A stretch of DNA of 64,000 nucleotides from Ornithinimicrobium avium (GTDB lineage: Bacteria > Actinomycetota > Actinomycetes > Actinomycetales > Dermatophilaceae): contig NZ_CP031229.1 of the NCBI RefSeq assembly GCF_003351765.1, positions 3,162,001 to 3,226,000 of the forward strand, in the 5' to 3' direction. Of the stretch, positions 18,156-27,786 are shown piece by piece (the stretch's first letter is position 1; each line of letters begins with the position of its first letter). The notes beneath the pieces were generated by a model that ran no database searches, was not told the DNA's origin, and was given only the letters and a program-made list of their open reading frames with translations. The position numbers and the translations under genes are program-made.

Positions 18156-19025
18156 GTGCGGCCGACCGTCGCCGACCTGGTGCTCCCCCGGACCACCCGG
18201 ATCATGGGGATCGTCAACGTCACCCCCGACTCCTTCAGCGACGGCGGGCGCTGGCTGGACCCCGACGCCGCGACCGCCCACGGCCTCGAGCTCGTCGAGC
18301 AGGGCGCCGACCTGCTCGACGTCGGCGGCGAGTCGACCCGTCCCGGCAGCGTGCGTCCCTCCGAGCAGGAGGAGCTCGACCGGGTCGTGCCGGTCGTGCG
18401 CGCGCTCGCCGACGCCGGGCACGCGGTGTCGGTCGACACCATGCGGTCCACGGTCGCCGCGGCCGGGCTGGAGGCCGGTGCGGTGATCGTCAACGACGTG
18501 TCCGGCGGGCTCGCCGACCCCGACATGCCCGACCTCGTCGCCTCCTCCGGCGCCCCCTTCGTGGTCATGCACTGGCGTGGACTGCTCTCCGACCCCCACG
18601 CGCGCCCCCACTACGACGACGTCGTCGCTGAGGTATGCCGCGAGCTCACCGCCCGCGTCGACGCCCTCCTCGCGCGCGGCGCCGCGGCCGACCAGCTCGT
18701 GCTGGACCCGGGCTTCGGCTTCGCCAAGGACGCGGACCACAACTGGGAGCTGCTCGCCGGCCTGGACCACGTGGTCGGCCTCGGCCTGCCGGTCCTGGTG
18801 GGCACCTCGCGCAAGCGCTTCCTGGGTCGGCTCCCGCGCCGCCCGGGGGCGGCCGTGGAGCCCGGCGCCGACCCCGCCACGCCGACGGAGCGCGACCTCG
18901 CCACCGCGGCGACCTCCCTGCTCGCCGCACAGGCGGGGGCCTTCGCCGTGCGGGTCCACGAGGTGGGTCCGACGCGCGAGACCCTGGCCGTGCACCAGAT
19001 GGTGGAGGCGGCCCGTGCGCGGTGA
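18156..19025 (+). CDS. folP: Dihydropteroate synthase
   Basis: 289 aa TIM-barrel enzyme that joins dihydropterin pyrophosphate to p-aminobenzoate; the target of sulfonamides. GTG start two bases after the folE stop, with AAGGG upstream inside folE. Both signatures are intact: IMGIVNVTPDSFSDGG and DLLDVGGESTRPGS, plus LDPGFGFAKDADHN and GTSRKRFLG. The last codons overlap folB-folK by 11 bases. Length and motifs point to the active FolP1 type. Confidence 0.96.
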   Translation: MRPTVADLVLPRTTRIMGIVNVTPDSFSDGGRWLDPDAATAHGLELVEQGADLLDVGGESTRPGSVRPSEQEELDRVVPVVRALADAGHAVSVDTMRSTVAAAGLEAGAVIVNDVSGGLADPDMPDLVASSGAPFVVMHWRGLLSDPHARPHYDDVVAEVCRELTARVDALLARGAAADQLVLDPGFGFAKDADHNWELLAGLDHVVGLGLPVLVGTSRKRFLGRLPRRPGAAVEPGADPATPTERDLATAATSLLAAQAGAFAVRVHEVGPTRETLAVHQMVEAARAR

Positions 19026-19908
19026 CCTCGTCCGCCTGACCGGTGTGCGCGCCTTCGGTCACCACGGCGTGCTGGACCACGAGCGCCGCGACGGCCAGGA
19101 CTTCGTCGTGGACGTCGTGCTCTCCCTCGACCTGCGCCCCGCCGGCGAGAGCGACGAGCTGGCTCGCACCGTCAACTACGCGCAGGTGGCCGCCGACGTC
19201 GTGGACGTCGTCACCGGAGAGCCCCGCGACCTGATCGAGACCGTCGCCGAGGAGATCGCCGCGCGCACGCTCGCCCGGCCGCTGGTCGAGGCCGTCGAGG
19301 TCACCGTGCACAAGCCGCAGGCTCCGGTCGGCGTGCCCTTCGGCGACGTCGAGGTCGTCGTTCGTCGGCAGCGCGACGTGCCGGTCGTGATCGCCCTCGG
19401 CGCCAACCTGCAGGGCGTCGACGGTGCCGACCCCGCCGGCACCCTGATCTCTGCGGCACACCGGCTGCGCCGGCTCCGGGGGCTCCGCGGGCTGCGGCTG
19501 TCCCGCGTCGTCGGCTCCGCGCCGGTCGGAGGCCCCGAGCAGCCCGACTACGTCAACGCGGTCGCCCTCGCCCGGACCAGCCTGCCGCCCGCGGCGCTGC
19601 TGGCCGCCCTGCACCGGGTGGAGGCCGCCCACGGCCGCACCCGGGAGGTGCGGTGGGGGCCGCGCACCCTTGATCTGGACCTCGTCCAGTACGGCGACCC
19701 CGCCACCGGCACCGACGTCCGCAGCGCGGACCCGGAGCTGCTCCTGCCGCACCCGCGCGCGCACGAGCGTGCGTTCGTGCTCAGGCCCTGGCTCGACGTG
19801 GACCCCGAGGCCCGCCTGCGCGTGGGTGAGGAGGTGGTCGCGGTGCGCGACCTCATACCCCTCGTCGCCGACCAGGACGTGCACCCGCTGGAGGAGGACG
19901 CCGGGTGA
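19015..19908 (+). CDS. folBK: Bifunctional dihydroneopterin aldolase / HPPK (FolB-FolK fusion)
   Basis: 297 aa in one uninterrupted frame. GTG 19015 has GGAGG seven bases upstream inside folP. Residues 1-118 are dihydroneopterin aldolase (LTGVRAFGHHGVLDHE, IETVAEEIA, VTVHKPQAP); residues 123-290 are 6-hydroxymethyl-dihydropterin pyrophosphokinase (VIALGANLQG, RVEAAHGRTREVRWGPRT, LDLDLVQYGD, LPHPRAHERAFVL). The two steps act one after the other, so fusion channels the pterin. folB and folK are separate in most actinobacteria; there is no linker beyond a few residues. Confidence 0.93.
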   Translation: MRGDLVRLTGVRAFGHHGVLDHERRDGQDFVVDVVLSLDLRPAGESDELARTVNYAQVAADVVDVVTGEPRDLIETVAEEIAARTLARPLVEAVEVTVHKPQAPVGVPFGDVEVVVRRQRDVPVVIALGANLQGVDGADPAGTLISAAHRLRRLRGLRGLRLSRVVGSAPVGGPEQPDYVNAVALARTSLPPAALLAALHRVEAAHGRTREVRWGPRTLDLDLVQYGDPATGTDVRSADPELLLPHPRAHERAFVLRPWLDVDPEARLRVGEEVVAVRDLIPLVADQDVHPLEEDAG

Positions 19909-20408
19909 GACCTGAGCAGGGCGTGCGGATCGGCTCCGGCGTGGTCGTCGCGCTGCTGTCCGGGATGGCCAGCTGGTTGCTGCTCGCAGTCGTGCGCGCG
20001 GCCGGTGGCGCGCACCCGGTGATCTCCTGGATCGGCCTTGTGCCGCTGGTCGCGGTCACGCTGCTCGTGCTCGCGATGACCTGGCAGGTCCGGCGCTACG
20101 TGCACGGCAAGGGGACGTGGCGGCCGTCGCCGCAGCGGGCCCGCGGCACCCTTGTCGGGGCGCAGGCCGCGGCGCTGGGCGGCGCCGCCCTGCTCGGCTG
20201 GTACCTCGCCAACTCTCTGGTGCACGTCTCCGTCGCCGACGTGCCCAGCCAGCGGGTCCAGCTGGTCTGGGGGGTGGTGCACGCGGCCGCCGCGCTCGCG
20301 CTGTCGGTGAGCGGCTACGTCGGGCAGGCCTGGTGCCGTATCCCGCCGACCGAGCACGACGACGACGACGGCGACACGGCCACCGACGGCGACCTCGCCT
20401 ACGGCTGA
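19905..20408 (+). CDS. DUF3180 membrane protein
   Basis: 167 aa. GTG overlaps the folBK stop (GTGA). Four hydrophobic segments are visible (GVVVALLSGMASWLLLAVV, WIGLVPLVAVTLLVLAMTW, LGGAALLGWYLANSL, VVHAAAALALSVSGYV) and an Asp-rich tail (HDDDDGDTATDGD). DUF3180 proteins follow folK in many actinobacteria; the role is unknown. Position suggests co-expression with folate synthesis. Confidence 0.85.
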   Translation: MRPEQGVRIGSGVVVALLSGMASWLLLAVVRAAGGAHPVISWIGLVPLVAVTLLVLAMTWQVRRYVHGKGTWRPSPQRARGTLVGAQAAALGGAALLGWYLANSLVHVSVADVPSQRVQLVWGVVHAAAALALSVSGYVGQAWCRIPPTEHDDDDGDTATDGDLAYG

Positions 20409-20514
20409 GCTGCGGGGCAGGGCTGCCTTTCGGCTGGGCTGCGGGAACCGGCTGCCTGCGGCCGAACGCTGCCGCCACGCCTGGGCGGCCAGGGGCGATG
20501 CCTATCCTGGCGGG

Positions 20515-21159
20515 ATGGAAGAGCAGGAGCGGCGAGCGCCGGTCGACCCCGTGCAGGGGCGGCTGCCCACCTCGATGTGGCCGGGGCTGGAGGACCCCGA
20601 GCACTCCCGCTGGTACGCCGAGCGCTTCCGTGCCATGGCCCGCTCCGGGCAGGACCTCGAGGGCGAGTCGCGGCTCGTCGACGTGCTCGCCCCACGGCGG
20701 GCGCGGCTGCTCGACGTCGGCTGCGGCCCCGGTCGGCACGGTGGGCACCTGGCCAGGCTGGGCCACAGGGTGGTCGGCGTCGACGTCGACCCGGAGCTGA
20801 TCGCTGCGGCCGCTCAGGACCACCCAGGCGCGACGTGGCTGGTCGGCGACGTCGTCAGCCTCGACCTGCCCGCAACGGGGGTGACCGAGCCGTTCGACGG
20901 GGCGCTGCTGGCGGGCAACGTCATGGACTTCGTGCCTGCCGAGCACCGGGCGAGGGCGCTGGGACGGGTGGCTGCTCACGTGGTCGCCGGCGGTTTCGTG
21001 CTGCTGGGGTGCCGGGTGGGCCGCGGCTTCACCCCGCAGGAGCTCGACGCGCTGGCTCCGGGGGCCGGGCTGGTGCTGGAGCAGCGTTTCGCCACCTGGG
21101 ACCTCAAGCCGTGGGTGCCGGACTCCGACTTCGCGGTGAGCGTGCTGCGCCGGGTCTGA
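20515..21159 (+). CDS. Class I SAM-dependent methyltransferase
   Basis: 214 aa. Motif I LLDVGCGPGRHGGHLARLGH (near residue 63), the acidic VVGVDVDPELI end of strand 2, and DGALLAGNVMDFV are standard SAM-binding features. No substrate can be read from the sequence; the small cap resembles uncharacterised 'methyltransferase domain' proteins. TATCCT (20503-20508) is six bases before the ATG and there is no ribosome site, so the mRNA is probably leaderless. Confidence 0.78.
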   Translation: MEEQERRAPVDPVQGRLPTSMWPGLEDPEHSRWYAERFRAMARSGQDLEGESRLVDVLAPRRARLLDVGCGPGRHGGHLARLGHRVVGVDVDPELIAAAAQDHPGATWLVGDVVSLDLPATGVTEPFDGALLAGNVMDFVPAEHRARALGRVAAHVVAGGFVLLGCRVGRGFTPQELDALAPGAGLVLEQRFATWDLKPWVPDSDFAVSVLRRV

Positions 21160-21233
21160 GGTCGGCGCGCCCTCCTCTCGAGCACCATTCCCGAAGGTAT
21201 GTACGACACCCTGTGGATCACCGCGCCCTTTGT

Positions 21234-21252
21234 CGGACACTTGTCCTAAGAT
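21234..21252 (+). promoter_or_regulatory. Probable promoter/operator of the DUF222-HNH gene
   Basis: A short palindrome GGACACTTGTCC overlaps or abuts a TAAGAT -10-like hexamer about 40 bases before the start. An operator role is inferred from the overlap. Confidence 0.35.
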
Positions 21253-21291
21253 AGGGGCATCAGATCGGACCCTGGGGAGGGGGTGGTTGGT

Positions 21292-23769
21292 ATGGCAGGC
21301 GAGGCAGAGCAGAGTGAGGACGCGGTCCGGGCCCGGATGCTGAGGGAAGGGTTGGGGGCCGGGGGCGCGGTGGATCTCGAGGCGCTGGACGCGTTCGTGC
21401 CGAGACAGTGGGCCGGCCGTGCCGGCCTCGGGCTGGACGGCGTGCTGCGGGTGTCCTACCAGCGGCCCGGGCCGTGCGCGGACGCTGACCTCGCTCCGCG
21501 CGGCGACCCTGACGGGGAGCTGCTGGCGGGGCTGGGCCCGCAGCGGCGTGGTCAGCTGGAGGACGTGCTGCCTGCGCTGGATCGGCAGGAGCTGAGCGGT
21601 GAAGCCTCCCTGGACGCGGTGGAGGCCGCTCACCGGTGGTCGTGCGCCGCGTCGGGGGCGCGGTTGCACGCGGTGCGTGAGCTGGCTGCCCGGACCGGGG
21701 CAGAGCTGCTGGCCGACAAGGGTGTGGCCGACCCGGCCGAGATGTCCAGGACCGCCCGGCAGCGGTGGCGGGCACGGGCCAAGTCCGTGGCGGTGGCCGA
21801 GCTGGTCGCGCTGACCGGGTGCGGACGGGGAGCGGCGCAGGAGGAGGTGGCCATCGCCTCCCTCCCGGATGCGTCGCGGCGTCCGGTGGAGCAGGCCCTG
21901 GAGGCCGGGATCGCCCCGTGGACGTTGGTGCTGATCTGGTCGCGGCGGTGCGCGCGGATGGCGCACGAGGACGCTGCGGCGATCTCGCGAGCGTTGTTCG
22001 CGACCTGCATCGACCCGGCCGAGGCCGCGGCGGAGCGGCTCACTCCCGAGGGTGGGGTGTCCAAGGCTCCGTGGGCCAAGCCGGTCTTCCACGACGCACT
22101 GGAGCGGTTGGCGACCGCCGTGGAGGGTGCAGACCCGGAGGCCAGGGAGACGGAGCGACTGGCGGCGCACGCGGCGCGTGACGCCTACGCGGTCGTCGAT
22201 GACGACGGGACGGCGCGGCTGGTCATCACCGGTGACGTCGTCTCGGTCACGGGTGCCGCGGCCCGGTTGCAGGAGATGGCGACCAAGGCCAGGAACGCAG
22301 GTGACCCGCGCTGGAAGGGGCAGCTGCGTTCGGACATCGCGCGGGCGCTGCTGGTCCACGGGGTGCTCCCGTTGCCGGACCTGGGCGGCGACCTGGGTCT
22401 GGTCAGCCCCGACGACGTCGCCGGCCTGGTCGACGTCCTCGCCGGGGTGCCGTCGGCGCACGTCAACGTGATCGTGTCCTGGGAGGCGCTGACCGGCGCT
22501 CCCGTCCTCAGCGTCCCGAACACCTACCCCGGCTCCGGCCCCGGCTCCGACCCCGGCCCGGGCCCCGGCTCCGGCCCCGGCCCCGGCTCCGGCCCCCGCC
22601 CCGGCACGGCCGACGACGCGGGCGCCGACGGTGACGACGAGCTGGACCCTCGACCACCGCCCTGCACGCCAGGCTTCCCTCGTCCCACGGGGACGGTCCC
22701 TCGTCCCGCGGGGGCAGTCCGTCGCCCGGAGGGGAGGAGTCCGTCTGCACAGGGGAGGAGTCCGTCTGCACAGGGGAGGAGTCCGTCTGCACAGGGGAGG
22801 AGTCCGTCTGCACAGGGGAGGAGTCCTTCTGCGGAGGCGGGTGGCGGTGATGGGGCGAGCTTCGGGCTGGTGAGGGTGCTGCCCGGCGTGGGCCGGTTGC
22901 TGGGACGGGAGTCGCGGTTCCTGACCGCCGCGGAGGTGCGGGCCATCGCCGGCCGGCCGGGCACGACGCTGTACCGGATACTGATGGACCCCGCCGACGG
23001 GCGGTGCATCGAGCGCTCGGCCACCGGGTATGCCCCGGACGCGGCAATGCGTGCCCAGATCATCGCCGCGGACGTGACCTCGAGGGCGCCGGGCTCCACG
23101 GTCCCGGCACCGTGGTGCGACCTGGACCACGTCCAGGAGTATCTGCTCGGCGGACCCACCTGCGAGCCGAACCTGCAGTCCCTGGACCGGCCCTGGCACG
23201 TGCTGAAGACGTTGAAGTTCTGGGACGCGGTCATGGACGCCAGCCGCAACATCACGTGGGAGTCCTTCTGGGGCCGGGTCTACGACACCCGTGCCCACGA
23301 CTACCGCCAGTACCTCACCCAGGCTCTCCCGGTCCCCGATCCCGCCACGCCGAGCGCGACGCCACCAGCTGGACCAGCCGAGGGTCGGCCACCCGGTGGG
23401 GCCGCGCACGGGGCGGAGAGCGGACTCACCCTCGCGGAGCAGAGGCACCTCGCATCGCTGCTGGTCTACGCAGCCCTGGCCCACCGTCGTCCTGGGGACC
23501 GGCTGGTCGCCGACGACGACGAGCCCGGCGCGGACGTGGAGTTCCTCGGCCTGCACGAGGCCGTCCTGATCCGCCACACGACGCGCGACGGTCGGCGCAA
23601 GGACGGCCCCCGCCCCGGCACCCCCAGTCCGGAGCGACTCCTCACCCACGACCCCCGCGAGGTGGTGGACCACCCGGCCTGGACCACTGTCGACGACCCG
23701 CCCCAGGACGACGGTGCGGGCGACGCACCCGACGCAGGCGAGCCCGGCGACGAACCTCCGCCCTTCTGA
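21292..23769 (+). CDS. DUF222 / HNH endonuclease domain protein with repeat-rich insert
   Basis: 825 aa. ATG 21292 is chosen because GGAGG is 11 bases upstream, while GTG 21283 is too close to it. DUF222 covers about residues 80-400 (helical, TARQRWRARAKSV, SDIARALLVHG). A low-complexity Gly-Pro-Ser stretch and a five-fold 21-bp repeat (GRSPSAQ) follow. The HNH part holds TLYRILMDPADGRC and CDLDHVQEYLLGGPTCEPNL; the last motif position reads RPWHVLKT. These proteins are multicopy in actinobacteria and their targets are unknown; some carry mobile-element-like variation. A low-specificity nuclease role is family inference. Confidence 0.85.
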   Translation: MAGEAEQSEDAVRARMLREGLGAGGAVDLEALDAFVPRQWAGRAGLGLDGVLRVSYQRPGPCADADLAPRGDPDGELLAGLGPQRRGQLEDVLPALDRQELSGEASLDAVEAAHRWSCAASGARLHAVRELAARTGAELLADKGVADPAEMSRTARQRWRARAKSVAVAELVALTGCGRGAAQEEVAIASLPDASRRPVEQALEAGIAPWTLVLIWSRRCARMAHEDAAAISRALFATCIDPAEAAAERLTPEGGVSKAPWAKPVFHDALERLATAVEGADPEARETERLAAHAARDAYAVVDDDGTARLVITGDVVSVTGAAARLQEMATKARNAGDPRWKGQLRSDIARALLVHGVLPLPDLGGDLGLVSPDDVAGLVDVLAGVPSAHVNVIVSWEALTGAPVLSVPNTYPGSGPGSDPGPGPGSGPGPGSGPRPGTADDAGADGDDELDPRPPPCTPGFPRPTGTVPRPAGAVRRPEGRSPSAQGRSPSAQGRSPSAQGRSPSAQGRSPSAEAGGGDGASFGLVRVLPGVGRLLGRESRFLTAAEVRAIAGRPGTTLYRILMDPADGRCIERSATGYAPDAAMRAQIIAADVTSRAPGSTVPAPWCDLDHVQEYLLGGPTCEPNLQSLDRPWHVLKTLKFWDAVMDASRNITWESFWGRVYDTRAHDYRQYLTQALPVPDPATPSATPPAGPAEGRPPGGAAHGAESGLTLAEQRHLASLLVYAALAHRRPGDRLVADDDEPGADVEFLGLHEAVLIRHTTRDGRRKDGPRPGTPSPERLLTHDPREVVDHPAWTTVDDPPQDDGAGDAPDAGEPGDEPPPF
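22732..22836 (+). repeat. Five 21-bp tandem repeats in the HNH gene
   Basis: Unit GGGAGGAGTCCGTCTGCACA plus G, four exact copies and a degenerate fifth, encoding GRSPSAQ repeats in frame. Being a multiple of three, copy-number change would keep the frame. Confidence 0.9.
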
Positions 23770-23806
23770 TCCGCCCTTTCGATGCGCCCTTTCGATCCGC
23801 CCTCTG
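23768..23806. repeat. Three imperfect 13-bp tandem repeats after the HNH gene
   Basis: GATCCGCCCTTTC, GATGCGCCCTTTC and GATCCGCCCTCTG lie head to tail at the HNH stop, in the 77-base gap between two convergent genes. Confidence 0.85.
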
Positions 23807-23846
23807 GATCGGAGCGCAACGGGGCTCTGCCCGAGGGGGCCAGGTG

Positions 23847-25019
23847 CTACCGGTCGATGTCACCGACGACGAAGAACATCGACCCCAGGACCGCGACCAT
23901 GTCGGCCACCACCGTCCCGGGCAGCATCTCGCGCAACACCTGCACGTTGTTGAACGAGGCCGAGCGCAGCTTGAGCCGGTGCGGGGCTTTCTCGCCGCGG
24001 CTGACCAGGTAGTAGCCGTTGAGGCCGAGCGGGTTCTCGTTCTGCAGGTAGACCTCGCCCTCGGGCACCTTGAGCACCTTGGGCAGCTTGGTGTCGAAGG
24101 CACCCGGGCCTAGCTCGCGCAGCCGCTCGGTGCAGGCACGGGCCAGGTCCAGACTGACGTGGACCTGCTCGGCGAGCACCTCGAGCCGCGCCTCGCAGTC
24201 GCCGGCCTCCCGGGTCACCACCCGTCCCGGACCCCCCGCGCCGAAGAGCTCGCCGTAGGCCAGGTAGGGCTCGTCGCGCCGCAGGTCCAGGTCCAGCCCC
24301 GAGGCGCGGGCGATGGGGCCGCTGACCCCGTAGCCCAGGACCTGCTCCATCTCCAGCACCCCGACACCGTGGGTGCGGGCGCGCACGATCTCGTTGCCGA
24401 GGAGCAGCGACTCCAGCTCGGGCATCCGCGAACGCACCTTTTCCACCGCGGCGTCGACATGGTCCAGCCAGCCGTCCGGGATGTCGTGGAGCAGACCGCC
24501 GACCCGGGTGCACATGTAGTGCATCCGGCCGCCGGAGAACTCCTCCATCACCGCCTGGAGCTCCTCGCGCTCGCGGAAGGAGTAGAAGATCGGCGTGATC
24601 GCACCCAGCTCGAGCGGGTAGGACCCGAGGAACATCAGGTGGTTGAGCGCGCGACCCAGCTCGGCGAGCAGGGTGCGCGTCCAGGTGGCGCGCTCGGGCA
24701 CCTCCATGCCGAGCAGGTGCTCGGCAGCCAGCGCCACGCCCACCTCGTTGTTGAAGGCGGAGAGCCAGTCGTGCCGGTTGGCCAGCACGATGATCTGCCG
24801 GTAGTCACGCGCCTCGAAAAGCTTCTCCGCCCCGCGGTGCATGTAGCCGATCACCGGCTCGGCTGCCAGGATCCGCTCGCCGTCGACGGTCACGCGCAGG
24901 CGCAGCACGCCGTGCGTGGCGGGGTGCTGGGGGCCGATGTTGAGCACCATCTCGGTCGTGCTGGTCCCGCCCACGCCGGTCCCGGCGCCCAGGGTCACGT
25001 CGAGGTCACGGGTGCTCAC
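23847..25019 (-). CDS. nuoD: Stand-alone NuoD-type 49-kDa subunit of complex I
   Basis: 390 aa. GTG 25019 is ten bases after the upstream methyltransferase. Clear Nuo[65 protein letters not shown], and the C-terminal [20 protein letters not shown]. In complex I this subunit helps form the quinone site beside cluster N2. The other nuo genes are not here, so it is either a paralogue or an orphan component. It is transcribed with a MidA/NDUFAF7-like methyltransferase, whose known target in mitochondria is this very subunit. Confidence 0.92.
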   Translation of the reverse strand: MSTRDLDVTLGAGTGVGGTSTTEMVLNIGPQHPATHGVLRLRVTVDGERILAAEPVIGYMHRGAEKLFEARDYRQIIVLANRHDWLSAFNNEVGVALAAEHLLGMEVPERATWTRTLLAELGRALNHLMFLGSYPLELGAITPIFYSFREREELQAVMEEFSGGRMHYMCTRVGGLLHDIPDGWLDHVDAAVEKVRSRMPELESLLLGNEIVRARTHGVGVLEMEQVLGYGVSGPIARASGLDLDLRRDEPYLAYGELFGAGGPGRVVTREAGDCEARLEVLAEQVHVSLDLARACTERLRELGPGAFDTKLPKVLKVPEGEVYLQNENPLGLNGYYLVSRGEKAPHRLKLRSASFNNVQVLREMLPGTVVADMVAVLGSMFFVVGDIDR

Positions 25020-25029
25020 CTGTCCCACC

Positions 25030-26013
25030 CTACTGACGGCGCAGCACCAGCCAGTGGAAGCCGCCCGGTCCGTCGGGCGCACGCAGCGTCGCGAGGGCGC
25101 CACGTCGCGCCAGCGCCTCCAGGTATGCCGTGGGTGCGCTGAGGGCGAGCTCGTGCGGCACCTGCGCACCCGCTGCGGGCAGCAGTCTGGTCAGGGCCTC
25201 CGCCTGGCTGGAGCCTTCGCACGTGGTGCCCGGGAAGGCGTCGGCCAGGTGGTCCACGAGGCTGTCCACCGCCACGTGCGCGGTGAGGTCGCACGTGCCG
25301 TCCGGCACCGGCAGCACCTCCCGGCCGCTGCGGAAGCCGGTCAGCGTGCCGTGCACGGGACGGTCCTCGCGGGTGTGCCCGTAGTCGACGACGAGCAGCA
25401 CGCCCCGGTCGATCCGCCCCAGGAGGTCGGCTGCGGCCCGGTCCCGGGGCGGGCCCACCTCCGCGCGCACGACGTGCCCCGGGACCCAGCGGCCGAGCCA
25501 GTGGAGGATCTCGGCGTCCCGGTCCGACGACGCCGCACCCGACGACGACACTCGCCTCGACGACTCCGTGCCGTCGGGGAGGACGGTGACCTCGCGCCAT
25601 ACCCCGTGCTCGTCCCGCTCGACCACGGGGCAGGGCACGACGTCGAGCCACTCGTGGGCGACCACGAGGGCGTCCGTGAGGTGCACCAGCTCCTCGGGCA
25701 GCTCGGCGCCGCCGGGGGAGAGCAGCCAGCGGTGCACCCCGGGCGGGCGGCGGTCGACGACGTCGACCCCGGTGAGCTGCAGGTCCGGCGCGAGCGCGGC
25801 GACGTGCGCGAGGAGCTCGCCCCCACCGGCGCCGACGTCGACCACCTGCGTGCACCCGTGCCCACGGGCGAGGGCCACGACCGCCGCCGCCAGCACCTCG
25901 CCGGCGCCGGGCACGCCCTGGGTCGAGGTCGCGAAGTGCTCGGCCGGCGCGTGGCGTCGGTAGAAGCCGTCGGGCCCGTAGAGGGCCTCGTGCCACGCCT
26001 GCTCCCACCTCAC
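25030..26013 (-). CDS. MidA/NDUFAF7-like SAM-dependent methyltransferase
   Basis: 327 aa from GTG 26013 (AGGA eight bases upstream); an in-frame ATG at 26052 is less likely. The N-terminus [21 protein letters not shown] and HFATSTQG, motif [35 protein letters not shown] and GTLTGF are the pattern of the DUF185 / NDUFAF7 family. Mitochondrial NDUFAF7 dimethylates an arginine of NDUFS2, the NuoD homologue. The gene directly precedes nuoD, ten bases apart, so target and modifier are in one operon. The bacterial reaction is inferred. Confidence 0.8.
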   Translation of the reverse strand: MRWEQAWHEALYGPDGFYRRHAPAEHFATSTQGVPGAGEVLAAAVVALARGHGCTQVVDVGAGGGELLAHVAALAPDLQLTGVDVVDRRPPGVHRWLLSPGGAELPEELVHLTDALVVAHEWLDVVPCPVVERDEHGVWREVTVLPDGTESSRRVSSSGAASSDRDAEILHWLGRWVPGHVVRAEVGPPRDRAAADLLGRIDRGVLLVVDYGHTREDRPVHGTLTGFRSGREVLPVPDGTCDLTAHVAVDSLVDHLADAFPGTTCEGSSQAEALTRLLPAAGAQVPHELALSAPTAYLEALARRGALATLRAPDGPGGFHWLVLRRQ

Positions 26014-26142
26014 GGCACCATCCTGGCGGGCCGGGCAGCCGTCGCGCTCCACCGGGCTGCGGGAGCCGCCCCCTGGCGACCCGACGACGCTGATGTCGTT
26101 TTCCTGCTAGACCATGCCTCCGACAGGGTTCACCATGGAGGT

Positions 26143-27786
26143 GTGCACCTCGACCCCGCCCGCTGCTCCACCGCCGTCCGGAGCAAGGACCCCCGCTTCG
26201 ACGGGTGGTTCGTCACGGGTGTGCTCAGCACCGGGATCTACTGCCGGCCCAGCTGCCCGGCGATCACGCCGAAAGTCGTCAACATGCGCTTCTTCCCCTC
26301 GGCCGCGGCAGCCCAGGGAGCGGGCTTCCGGGCGTGCAAGCGCTGCCGACCGGACGCCACGCCGGGCTCGCCGGAGTGGCACGTGCGCGGCGACGTCGCC
26401 GCACGCGCCGTGCGGATGGTCGCCGACGGCGTCGTCGACCGCGAGGGGGTGGGTGGTCTTGCGGGACGGCTGGGCTACTCGGTCCGCCAGCTCGAGCGGC
26501 TGGTGAGGGCCGAGCTCGGGGCAGGGCCGCTCGCCCTGGCCCGGGCCCAGCGCGCGCAGACCGCCCGCCTGCTGGTGGAGGGCACCACGATGACGATGGC
26601 CGAGGTGGCCCACGCCGCCGGGTTCTCCAGCATCCGGTCCTTCAACGACACGGTGCGCACGGTCTACGCGACGACGCCGACCGAGCTGCGCCAGGCCGCC
26701 CGGGCCCGGGACACGGACGATGGCGGGAAGAGCGGCGGCCCCGCCGACCAGCTCGTCGACAGCCCAGTCGGCGACCCCAGCGGCGCGGGGCCCGTGGCGC
26801 CCGCAGGCAGCGTCGCCCGGCTGGACCTGCGGCTGCCCTTCCGCGCCCCGCTGCACGCTCCCAGCCTGTTCGGTCACCTCGTGGCCACCACCGTGCCCGG
26901 CGTCGAGGTCTGGCGCGACCGGGGTCTGGAGGTCGCCCTCGACCTGCCGCGCGGGCCGGCCGTCGTCCGCCTGGAGATGCCGGAGCCTGATGCTCGGCAC
27001 GTGCCCGCCCGTCTGCTCCTCAGCGACGTCCGGGACCTCGCCGCGGCGATCCAGCGCTGCCGGCGGCTGCTCGACCTCGACGCCGACCCCGTGGCCGTCG
27101 ACGAGCACCTCGCCACGGATCCCGGGCTCCGGCCGCTCGCGACCAGCGCGCCGGGGGTCCGCCTGCCCGGCAGCGGTGACGCCGCCCAGATGGCGCTGCG
27201 CGCGGTCCTCGGGCAGCAGGTCTCGACCGCCAGGGCCGCCGGTCTGGCCGCCCAGCTGGTCCGTTCCCTGGGCAGGCCGCTGCCTCCCGCGCTGCTCGAG
27301 GACGGTGGCCCGACGCACCTCTTCCCCACGCCCGAAGCGGTCGCCGGCGCCGACGAGGTCGACCTCCCCGGTATGCCGGGGGCCCGGCGCCGGGCGCTGC
27401 TCGCCCTCGCAGCTGCCCTGGCCGGCGGGGAGCTGGACCTGTCGGCGGGCGCCGACCGGGACGTCGCGCGCGAGGGACTGCTCGCCCTGCGCGGCATCGG
27501 CCCGTGGACCGCCGAGATCGTCGCCCTGCGGGGGCTGGGCGACCCCGACGCGTTCCCCGCCAGCGACCTCGGGGTGCGTGCCTCCGCCAAGGCTGCGCGC
27601 CTCGACGACGCCGCCCCCGCGCTGCTCGCGCGGGCCGAGGCCTGGCGCCCGTGGCGCTCCTACGCCACCGCCCTCCTGTGGGCGAGCGGCACCCACGCGT
27701 CGGCCCGGCCGCCCGCCCACGGCGAGCCACCACCCCATACCCCTGGATCCCACCAGACCCGACCCCGGCCGAAGGAGGCCCCATGA
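26143..27786 (+). CDS. Ada-AlkA fusion: methyl-sensing regulator and 3-methyladenine glycosylase
   Basis: 547 aa from a GTG next to GGAGGT. Domain order: Ada N-terminal zinc domain with four cysteines (C34, C38, C65, C68; YCRPSCP and CKRC), AraC-type HTH (about 80-185), a linker, AlkA N-terminal domain (about 225-300) and an HhH-GPD glycosylase with [18 protein letters not shown] and the catalytic Asp in FPASDLGVR. Methyl transfer to C34 would switch on transcription while the C-terminus removes alkylated bases. The next gene supplies the Ogt activity; the stop overlaps the ogt ATG. Confidence 0.93.
   Translation: MHLDPARCSTAVRSKDPRFDGWFVTGVLSTGIYCRPSCPAITPKVVNMRFFPSAAAAQGAGFRACKRCRPDATPGSPEWHVRGDVAARAVRMVADGVVDREGVGGLAGRLGYSVRQLERLVRAELGAGPLALARAQRAQTARLLVEGTTMTMAEVAHAAGFSSIRSFNDTVRTVYATTPTELRQAARARDTDDGGKSGGPADQLVDSPVGDPSGAGPVAPAGSVARLDLRLPFRAPLHAPSLFGHLVATTVPGVEVWRDRGLEVALDLPRGPAVVRLEMPEPDARHVPARLLLSDVRDLAAAIQRCRRLLDLDADPVAVDEHLATDPGLRPLATSAPGVRLPGSGDAAQMALRAVLGQQVSTARAAGLAAQLVRSLGRPLPPALLEDGGPTHLFPTPEAVAGADEVDLPGMPGARRRALLALAAALAGGELDLSAGADRDVAREGLLALRGIGPWTAEIVALRGLGDPDAFPASDLGVRASAKAARLDDAAPALLARAEAWRPWRSYATALLWASGTHASARPPAHGEPPPHTPGSHQTRPRPKEAP

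Noticed and set aside
22732..22836. CRISPR-like array
   Set aside because: Units are head-to-tail without spacers and are in frame in a coding gene.
20056..23673. 1205-aa minus-strand ORF
   Set aside because: Antisense to DUF3180, methyltransferase and DUF222-HNH genes; composition is the Arg/Pro/Gly-rich shadow typical of high-GC DNA and it matches nothing.
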